A stretch of DNA of 64,000 nt from Methylobacterium sp. Leaf91 (GTDB taxonomy: Bacteria; Pseudomonadota; Alphaproteobacteria; Rhizobiales; Beijerinckiaceae): NCBI RefSeq assembly GCF_001422815.1, contig NZ_LMMP01000051.1, forward strand, positions 154,592 to 218,591. Direction: 5' to 3'. Of this stretch, positions 57,992 to 64,000 are shown in pieces; position 1 is the stretch's first letter; each line of letters starts with the position of its first letter. The notes beneath the pieces were generated by a model, which was not told the DNA's origin, ran no database searches, and was given only the letters and a program-made list of their open reading frames with translations. Both the position numbers and the translations under genes were made by a program.

Positions 57992-59667
57992 AGGGCGCGG
58001 CCGAGGCCTCTGCCACCGGCGCGCTTCCGCCGCTGGTCGACATCCGCAACCTGTCCATTGGCTTCGGTGGGCCGCCCATCGTCCAGGGGGTCGATCTCGT
58101 CGTCCGGGCCGGAGAGTGCGTCGCGCTCGTCGGCGAGTCCGGGTCCGGCAAGAGCTTGACGGCACGCAGCCTCCTGAACCTCGCTGGCGCGGGCGCGACG
58201 GTGGAGGCCCACCGCTTCCGCCTCCAGGGTCGCGATGCGAAAGCCTTCGGGGCCGCCGACTGGCGCCGCCTGCGCGGCACAGTGACGGGCCTCGTGATGC
58301 AGGACGCCCTGGTCTCGCTCGATCCGCTGCGCACCATCGGGCAGGAGGTGGCGGAGGTCCTGTCCGAGCATCGCCTCCTGCCGGGACGGAAAGCCATCGG
58401 CGCGCGCGTCCTCGACGTCCTGGCCCGGGTGGGAATTCCGGACCCGGGGCACCGCGCCCGCCAATATGCTCACCAGCTCTCCGGGGGGCTGCGCCAGCGC
58501 GCCCTCATCGCCTCGGCCATCGCGGGCGAACCCGACCTGATCATCGCCGACGAGCCGACCACCTCTCTCGACGTGACGGTACAGGCGCAGGTTCTGCAGG
58601 TGCTCGCGGGGCGGGTGCGGGCGGGTGCGGGGCTCCTGCTCATCAGCCACGATCTCGCGGTGGTTGCCGGGATCGCGGACCGGGTACTGGTCATGCGGCA
58701 CGGCCGGGTGGTCGATAGCGGGCCAACGGCGGAGGTCCTAACGCGGCCGCGCCACCCCTATACCAAGGGTCTGATCGCGGCGATTCCTTCCTCCGCCTCG
58801 CGGGGGCGCCGGCTCACCGGGGCGGCTCAGGCAATTCACCGGGATGGTGGCGATCCGAGACCCGCTCCCCGCCAGGAGGTCGTCCTGGAGGTGCGCGGGA
58901 TCGCAAAGCATTACGCGGGGGCCGCGGGCTATGGCCGCCCGGCCTTCGCCACGAAGGCCCTCGACGATGTGAGCTTCGTGGTACGAGCTGGCGAGGTCGT
59001 GGGCCTCGTGGGTGAATCCGGCTCGGGAAAGTCGACCTGCGCCAAAATCGTCCTCGGTTTGCTGGCGCCGGATCGTGGCAGCGTCCGCCTCCTTGGGCAG
59101 CCCTGGAGCGGCATCCCGGAAACGCAGCGGCGCGGCCTTCGCCCGCGCCTGCAATACGTCCCGCAGGACGCTCTGAGCAGCTTCGACCCGCGATACCGCG
59201 TTTCCGACATCATCGGGGAGAACCTCGCAAGTCATGCACGCGCGGGCAGGGCCGCGCGCGTGGTCGAACTTCTCGAGCAGGTCGGCCTGGCCGCCGACAT
59301 TGCAGCGCGCAACCCGTCCTCCTTATCGGGAGGTCAACGCCAGCGCGTCTCGATAGCCCGGGCGCTGGCAGCCGAGCCGGCCCTCATCGTCTGCGACGAG
59401 CCGGTCTCGGCCCTCGACATCGGCATCCAGGCCCAGGTACTCGATCTACTCGCGGATCTGCGGGCGCGCCTCGGAACGGCGCTCCTATTTATCTCACACG
59501 ACCTTGGGGTCATTCAGCATCTCGCGGATCGCGTACTCGTCTTCCACCACGGGAAGCTGGTGGAACAGGGGCCAGTGGGCGAGATCCTGACACATCCGAC
59601 AGATGCCTACACGAAAGCGCTTCTAGCCTCTCAGCCACGCCTCGAACTGGACCAAGCTTTAGCCTGA
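57988..59667 (+). CDS. Fused DppD-DppF-type ABC importer ATPase
   Basis: A 559-residue protein with two ATPase domains, as in YejF/GsiA. Domain 1: Walker A GESGSGKSLTARSLLNLAG (~50), signature LSGGLRQRALIASAI, Walker B LIIADEPTTSLD. Domain 2: Walker A GESGSGKSTCAKIVLGLLA (~345), signature LSGGQRQRVSIARALAAEPA, Walker B LIVCDEPVSALD. Both keep H-loops (LISHDLAV, FISHDLGV). The oligopeptide-type C-terminal pattern VGEILTHPTDAYTKALLASQ is present. It completes a four-gene importer (54523-59667) that should be functional. Confidence 0.92.
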   Translation: MKGAAEASATGALPPLVDIRNLSIGFGGPPIVQGVDLVVRAGECVALVGESGSGKSLTARSLLNLAGAGATVEAHRFRLQGRDAKAFGAADWRRLRGTVTGLVMQDALVSLDPLRTIGQEVAEVLSEHRLLPGRKAIGARVLDVLARVGIPDPGHRARQYAHQLSGGLRQRALIASAIAGEPDLIIADEPTTSLDVTVQAQVLQVLAGRVRAGAGLLLISHDLAVVAGIADRVLVMRHGRVVDSGPTAEVLTRPRHPYTKGLIAAIPSSASRGRRLTGAAQAIHRDGGDPRPAPRQEVVLEVRGIAKHYAGAAGYGRPAFATKALDDVSFVVRAGEVVGLVGESGSGKSTCAKIVLGLLAPDRGSVRLLGQPWSGIPETQRRGLRPRLQYVPQDALSSFDPRYRVSDIIGENLASHARAGRAARVVELLEQVGLAADIAARNPSSLSGGQRQRVSIARALAAEPALIVCDEPVSALDIGIQAQVLDLLADLRARLGTALLFISHDLGVIQHLADRVLVFHHGKLVEQGPVGEILTHPTDAYTKALLASQPRLELDQALA

Positions 59668-59849
59668 GCCGGGCTTTCGCAAGCAGGTTCCTGACAGTCG
59701 GGGCTCTGCGCAGGCTCATGGTCTCTACGAACGACCGCTTCTGGGAATTGTGTAGGGTTGCTCGTACGGGGTAGTTGGGTCGGATGCCGGACGTCCGCTT
59801 CGAGGCGGGCTGCCAGGATCCTGTTGCCCCCTACCTGCAGCGGACTTGC

Positions 59850-60193
59850 TGGGTCCCATGGGGATGCAGACTTGATCAGTCGATGGCGGTAGGTAGGCGT
59901 CCAGTACAAACGGGGCGGCGGCCGTCAGGATCGCCTGTGTCGCGGCGCCCATGACCACCGGGAGGTCCGGTGAGGTGAGCCAGCCCGACATGGTCACGGT
60001 GGCCGTGTGAGAGGATGAGGGCCTTCAGATCACCGCCGCCGGCCATGCCATCCACGGATGGGTAGCAAGACACATCATCCGGTTCGCCGTCTAGCGGAAG
60101 ACCGAGGTCGAGGAGGATGCGGGCGCCTTCGTGGACCAACTCCACGCAGGTGCCGCCGATCTCACGCGCCCCGCGGTGGATACGAACCTGCAT
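59850..60193 (-). pseudogene. RNase-J-like metallo-beta-lactamase-fold N-terminal remnant
   Basis: Minus-strand reading starts MQVRIHRGAREIGGTCVELV, continues HEGARILLDLGLPLDGEPDD and reaches LKALILSHGHRDHVGLAHLT with the HxHxDH zinc motif. It then slips frame: the homologous continuation SPDLPVVMGAATQAILTAAA, then PFVLDAYLPP lies in the neighbouring frame. The remaining ~300 residues are missing. One or two base changes near 59965 explain the shift. The start resembles the N terminus of RNase-J-like MBL hydrolases. Confidence 0.65.
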
Positions 60194-60322
60194 CGAATGG
60201 ACGAGCCCCATACGCCGCACCGATTGCGCAACGGGGATAACCGTCTCGTCTCAGATTCTCGCAGCAATTGTATCGCAGATATTCGATGGTTTCCCCGGGT
60301 GCAAGCTGTTCGCGTCCGCGTC

Positions 60323-60583
60323 ATGGACGGACGAGCACGCGTGGCGTGGCATCTGCGGCGATTGCGGGTTGAACGGGGGCTGTCTCAGAAGGCGCTCGCC
60401 GTTGATGCTGGCGTGGACCGTGGGTACGTAAGCGGCATTGAGCGTCGTAGCTTCAACCCCACCGTAGACATTCTAGATCGCCTCGCGTCCGCTCTGTCGG
60501 TCGATGTCTCGAAGCTTTTTGCGTTGCCTGCCGACAACGAACAACCTCCGTCGCCACTGAGGCCCGGGCGCCGCCGAAGCTGA
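60323..60583 (+). CDS. Small XRE-family helix-turn-helix regulator
   Basis: An 86-residue protein: VAWHLRRLRVERGLSQKALA, then VDAGVDRGYVSGIERRSFNP, then TVDILDRLASALSVDVSKLF. This is a complete HTH_3 (Cro/C1-like) domain with the family Q-x2-LA and S-x-IERG-like residues. It has a short Pro/Arg-rich tail and no sensor domain. Start ATG 60323 is used; the frame is open further upstream. It sits among mobile-element remnants, and such orphan regulators often come from phages or integrative elements. Target unknown. Confidence 0.75.
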   Translation: MDGRARVAWHLRRLRVERGLSQKALAVDAGVDRGYVSGIERRSFNPTVDILDRLASALSVDVSKLFALPADNEQPPSPLRPGRRRS

Positions 60584-60973
60584 ACGGCCAAAGCACCGGG
60601 GAGGGGTGTATCCCGCTACTGAACCGATCCTCAGAAGGTACAAATCTTATGAAGCGAGTATCCGACTGCCGGTGCGAACGACTGCAGATGTCCGCCAGCG
60701 TCGTTAGGGCCGACAATAGGGCCGACAGCGGCGATTCATAAAAATATCAGCAACAACAATAACTTACGGTGCCGGATGGCGGAAGGGGTGGGATTCGAGA
60801 TTGGCCACACCGCGCAGTTAATGCACTCAAAACAAAGGAGTTTTTTCTAATCTTATCTGGAAATGTTGCACACCATGTTGCACGTTGCGTTGCCTTAAGG
60901 GTTAGGGCTCGATTGCTGTCGCGGGGCATGATTGGCGGCCTCGCCCCGAGAGCGCTTGGTCGACGTCCAATCG
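60584..60973. other. Intergenic region, no gene recognised
   Basis: About 390 bases with mixed composition, including an AT-rich stretch at 60736-60765 (aaaaatatcagcaacaacaata). No family-like translation in any frame. Confidence 0.4.
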
Positions 60974-61210
60974 TCGCCTCCTCGACGACGTCCGGCGTAT
61001 CCACATCGGGCATTACAGGCGTTACGGCTCGCCTTGGATCCATGCTGGCCTGCGAGCAGAGGGCCGAACAGCCACTCGCGGACGCGTGGAGCGTCTCATG
61101 CGCCACCACGGCATCCGGGCCCTGGTAGGGCGTGGACTCCGACCCTGCACCACCGACAGCCGCCACGATCTGCCGATCGCGCCCAACCCGGTGGAGCAAC
61201 ACTTCTCAGC
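60974..61210 (+). mobile_element. IS3-family OrfB transposase fragment
   Basis: Plus-strand reading gives LLDDVRRIHIGHYRRYGSPW, then IHAGLRAEGRTATRGRVERL, then MRHHGIRALVGRGLRPCTTD and SRHDLPIAPNPVEQ. This is the HTH_21 part of IS3-family OrfB that precedes the DDE core, which is absent. It ends where the IS630 fragment on the opposite strand begins, so one element has cut or replaced the other. Confidence 0.75.
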
Positions 61211-61482
61211 CGCACTGCCAGCAACAGGCCGTGCTCTACCTTCAAGCGGGCGCGTATCCCCTCCAGGATGACGTCGTTTTTTGCGTCGATCAGGTCGCGC
61301 AGGAACACTTCGTGCGGATCGAGCTTTGACGTGCGCGGTCGACCCTGCGGGCGTACTGCCACCGTGCCGATCGCTTTGACGGCGGCCATCCAGCAAATAG
61401 CTGTCGCAATCCCACCGTTGAAGCGCACAAAGGCTTGATGCCGTGCGGTGGCCGCCGCGGCATCCACCACGCGCTCAGGCAC
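61211..61482 (-). mobile_element. IS630-family transposase N-terminal fragment
   Basis: Minus-strand reading gives MPERVVDAAAATARHQAFVR, then FNGGIATAICWMAAVKAIGT, then VAVRPQGRPRTSKLDPHEVF, then LRDLIDAKNDVILEGIRARL. This is the double helix-turn-helix N terminus of IS630 transposases (ERVV..., GxGxATAxxW, RPQGRPR-S-KLDPHE). The DDE domain is missing, and the fragment abuts the IS3 fragment. Confidence 0.7.
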
Positions 61483-61634
61483 ATCTCAGCTGTAGGGACA
61501 TCCCATACATCGCTCCGTCGGGGGAGCTATGCTGTGAATCACCCATCAATCCGCTTCGGGCCTGCCCCAACCCCGACTCGGGTGAAACGGCAACATTCTA
61601 GAAAACCAAATATTTCCCAAGCAAAGATCAGTGA

Positions 61635-62771
61635 TCAGCATCCTATTTGATCTAACGCTTGCCGGCCTTCGTTAGTAATTGCTCGGGCGTTGATAGCTTC
61701 TTGAATGAATTTTCTTATTTTATTATCGAAAACTCTCTCTGAAAATTTACCTGCGTGTGCGATTATTTCTTCTGAGTTAAAGGACATTGACTCAAACCGT
61801 TCGATCGCATTTTGTATCGCTTCATGGGTCTGATTATCAAAGAACACTCCCGTGCGACCGTCGATGACTGTCTCAGTAGCCCCCCCCCGCTTAAAAGCAA
61901 TAACAGGACGACCACTTGCCATTGCTTCGACAGGCACAATTCCAAAATCTTCTTCGCCTGGAAAAATCAGGGCTTGGCAACGTGCATAATGCTCTTGTAA
62001 AACGTGGAAGGGCTGTGAACCGAGGAGGGTGATGTTGGATTGCGCCAGCGCACGAAGCTGCGACAGCATCTGACCACCACCAATGACAACAAGTTTTTTG
62101 CCCGTTCGATTGAAAGCTTCAATCGCAAGTTCCGGGCGTTTATAGGCCACTAATTCACCAACCATCAAATAATAGTCACCGAGATCTCCTGGTTTAACTG
62201 GGGCGAAATCAACGACACTCACAGGAGGGTTTATCACGCATGACTCTCGCCGGTAGTATCTCTGAAGTCGATCCGCAACAGTTTTCGAATTAGCGATATA
62301 ATAATCAACACGGTTTGCTGATATTGCATCCCAATTTCGCACATAATGTGCAAGCACCGGCATCATCATACGCGTTAGAAGCCCCGATCGTTCACGATAA
62401 TCATGAAACATATTCCAAATATATCGCATCGGAGAATGGCAGTAACAAATATGCAAAGATCCCGGGGGAGGAATAATTCCTTTAGCCGGGCCAGATTCGC
62501 TACTGATAATAAGGTCGTAACCCCGCAAATCTAGTTGCTCGAGAGCCAATGGCATCAAGGGCAGATAGCGTTGATACATACGCGCAGACTTGGGTAGCTT
62601 CTGAATGAAAGATGTTGTTACGCGATGCTTATTGATTGTGCTTGAGATTGCTTCGGGCACATAGACATGAGTAAAGATATCGGCATCTGGGTAAATCTTA
62701 CATAGTGCTTCAATAACCTTTTCGCCGCCACGCATTCCTACAAGCCAGTAATGAACAATCGCAACTTTCAT
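61635..62771 (-). CDS. GT4-family glycosyltransferase, low-GC
   Basis: A 378-residue GT-B glycosyltransferase. The N-terminal acceptor domain starts MKVAIVHYWLVGMRGGEKVI and has CYCHSPMRYIWNMFHDYRER (109-128). The C-terminal donor domain has YYLMVGELVAYKRPELAIEA (200-219), VVIGGGQ, and the retaining EX7E motif E274-E282 in PGEEDFGIVPVEAMASGRPV. It would add a sugar from a nucleotide donor, probably in surface polysaccharide synthesis. The gene is visibly lower in GC than almost all else in the window, has no polysaccharide neighbours here, and lies between IS fragments, so recent transfer is likely. Confidence 0.9.
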   Translation of the reverse strand: MKVAIVHYWLVGMRGGEKVIEALCKIYPDADIFTHVYVPEAISSTINKHRVTTSFIQKLPKSARMYQRYLPLMPLALEQLDLRGYDLIISSESGPAKGIIPPPGSLHICYCHSPMRYIWNMFHDYRERSGLLTRMMMPVLAHYVRNWDAISANRVDYYIANSKTVADRLQRYYRRESCVINPPVSVVDFAPVKPGDLGDYYLMVGELVAYKRPELAIEAFNRTGKKLVVIGGGQMLSQLRALAQSNITLLGSQPFHVLQEHYARCQALIFPGEEDFGIVPVEAMASGRPVIAFKRGGATETVIDGRTGVFFDNQTHEAIQNAIERFESMSFNSEEIIAHAGKFSERVFDNKIRKFIQEAINARAITNEGRQALDQIGC

Positions 62772-63337
62772 AAATCTCTCTCGCGTATGTCAAAGCAAAT
62801 GATTGCATTCCTACCGCACTTTCATCGCACCTTCAACCATGGGCGACTTGTACTCTCCAGCCAATTCTTGACTCGGCTCGAATTGTTATATTGAATAGAG
62901 ACATATCTTAAGGTGCTATCTTATATTGAATTGTCTAATCTTTAAATAAACATCTAATCATATGGAGTATTTAAACTCAAGGTATCATTCAGAGTATTTT
63001 TCTTTAATTGTAATTTTTAGATAGGTGTGAGCGAACGCCTGGTTTTGACCAGCAGAACGAGGGGAGTTTTTTGTCCTCTGCGGCAATATAGGTGGACGCA
63101 TTATCTGTCCTGTATTTAGCGAGAAGGCTAGACTGCTCGAATGTTTCATCCAGAGTCGCTGGTTGAGGCGTCTTGCATTTGCGTCAGTTTTCATCGCCGA
63201 GAAACGGGTTTGTGTATGGATAGCTTCTAACAAATCGGTGTCGTTTTGTAGCTTACTCGACCCAATTATTTTAGCAGGGAATGGAGGGCTTGGAAGCGAG
63301 AAGGTTGCAGGTGTCGTGCTCGTTGCGTGGTCTGTCA
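62772..63337. other. Low-GC intergenic region upstream of the glycosyltransferase
   Basis: About 565 bases, strongly AT-rich at 62880-63020 (for example CTTTAAATAAACATCTAATC). It probably holds the glycosyltransferase promoter at its left end. A minus-strand frame (62985-63401, 138 aa) has no recognisable domain and a Ser/Thr/Pro-rich start, so I do not call it a gene. Confidence 0.4.
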
Positions 63338-64000
63338 CTAGAGCCGTGCCCTGGCGGGTTGAATCGCTCGGGGTAGGCGATCTGGCTGGCGTGTGATTCA
63401 CTGGATGGGCTTATGAGGGGAGATTGCCATGCTTTCAGCCCTGTCAGTCGATCTGGGCGAGCGTGTGGTCGCCGCGATTGAAGCGGGTGCATCGCGGCGT
63501 CAGGCTGCCAAACGCTTCGGGGTCGGGGCAGCCAGCGCGATCCGGTGGTACGAGCGCTTTCGGCAAGACGGGCGGATCGCGCCCAAGCCCATGGGCGGCG
63601 ACCACAACTCGCAGCGCCTGGAAGCGCAGGCGGCCCTGATCCTTCGGATCAACGAAGAACATCCGCAATCCTTCCTGCGTGAACTCCGCGACGCTCTCTC
63701 GGAACGCGGCGTCCGGGCAAGCACGAGCAGCCTGTCACGCTTCTTCGCCCCGCATGGGATCACCCGTAAAAAGGGGCTGTCCACGCGGCTGAGCAGGAGC
63801 GGCCGGATGTGAAGGCCGCACGCGAGGACTGGTTCGAGGGTCAACCCGATCTCGATCCGGATCGCCTGGTCTTCCTCGACGAGACGGCCGCCACGACCAA
63901 GATGGCCCGCCGCTACAGTCGCGCGCCACGCGGCCAGCGCTGTCGGATCGCCGTGCCTCACGGGCATGTAGGGACGCCCCTTCGGGTGCAAGCAAAATCT
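63338..64000 (+). mobile_element. IS630-family insertion sequence, cut by the window end
   Basis: Contains a transposase N-terminal frame starting at ATG 63429 and its continuation in the -1 frame up to the window edge. The left end is tentatively at TAGAGCCGTGCCCTGGCGGG (about 63342), since IS630 elements insert at TA. The right end lies outside the window, so completeness cannot be judged. Confidence 0.6.
63429..64000 (+). CDS. IS630-family transposase, probably made by -1 frameshifting (3' end outside the window)
   Basis: Frame 1 (63429-63812): MLSALSVDLGERVVAAIEAG, then ASRRQAAKRFGVGAASAIRW, then LRELRDALSERGVRASTSSL and RFFAPHGITRKK, the double helix-turn-helix N terminus of IS630 transposases. 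Family homology then continues in the -1 frame from about 63770: GAVHAAEQERPDVKAAREDW, then LDPDRLVFLDETAATTKMAR with the first catalytic Asp in FLDET. The switch point is ACCCGTAAAAAGGGG, where a T-AAAAAG run allows -1 slippage, as used by several IS630 elements. The start has AGGGGAGA upstream. It could instead be a simple frameshift mutation. Confidence 0.75.

Noticed and set aside
62985..63401. A 138-residue minus-strand frame in the low-GC region
   Set aside because: No recognisable domain, and it overlaps the probable left end of the IS630 element; treated as chance.

Overview
The window is high-GC DNA from an alphaproteobacterium, most likely Methylobacterium or Methylorubrum. This rests on codon use, on family content (HWE-type histidine kinase, DUF2252, a variant L,D-transpeptidase, two-part phosphonate and sulfonate uptake loci) and on a short interspersed repeat of a kind I recall from that genus. 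No rRNA or tRNA gene, CRISPR array or replication origin was seen. It reads as chromosomal or large-replicon accessory DNA: metabolic operons separated by mobile-element debris.

Layout. 1-12 kb: the tail of a sensor kinase, then mostly single genes (DUF2252, DUF4336, DUF4142, an RMF-like mini-protein, a repeat-rich exported protein, a class I glutamine amidotransferase). There is also a very unusual 1,007-residue exported protease that joins a pepsin-like domain to a serralysin-like metalloprotease with RTX repeats, and a Tat/lipobox L,D-transpeptidase. 11.3-21.8 kb: a 2-aminoethylphosphonate (AEP) locus. A leftward lysR-deoR-DMT operon faces phnW-phnX, followed by a periplasmic binding protein, ATPase and fused permease for AEP uptake and a class III PLP enzyme that is probably PbfA. 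21.9-26.8 kb: YihY/BrkB, a DUF900 hydrolase, MarR with an F420-type oxidoreductase, and a small conserved protein. 27-34.2 kb: an FMN lactate/2-hydroxyacid dehydrogenase beside a decayed lactate permease, a pyruvate-dehydrogenase-E1/MdeB-like enzyme with a divergent Lrp regulator, and catalase-peroxidase katG.

34.5-44 kb: a type I secretion island. A giant glycine-rich, internally duplicated protein (1,530 aa) is followed by a HlyB-like ABC exporter and a HlyD-like adaptor. Its left side abuts a headless MFS gene and an IS630 remnant. Its right side cuts off an AprA-like flavoprotein gene after about 74 codons. 44-59.7 kb: a sulfur (sulfonate/sulfur-ester) scavenging region. It has a DUF971 protein, OsmC plus SsuA, pseudogenes of a peptide-type binding protein and an SsuC-type permease, and a five-gene overlapping operon (SsuB-like ATPase, NrtA/SsuA-like binding protein, SsuC-like permease, OsmC, SfnC-like acyl-CoA-dehydrogenase). 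An LLM flavin monooxygenase is divergent from a complete Dpp/Opp-type ABC importer. 59.7-64 kb: debris (an RNase-J-like pseudogene, a small XRE regulator, IS3 and IS630 fragments), a low-GC glycosyltransferase that looks foreign, and the start of an IS630-family element running off the right edge.

Most points of interest: the aspartic-protease/metalloprotease/RTX fusion; the non-RTX glycine-rich secretion cassette and the genes it interrupts; the probable PbfA in a regulated AEP cluster; and the clustered sulfur-scavenging genes with several visible mutational scars. Functions are inferred from protein families read by eye; no database search was run.
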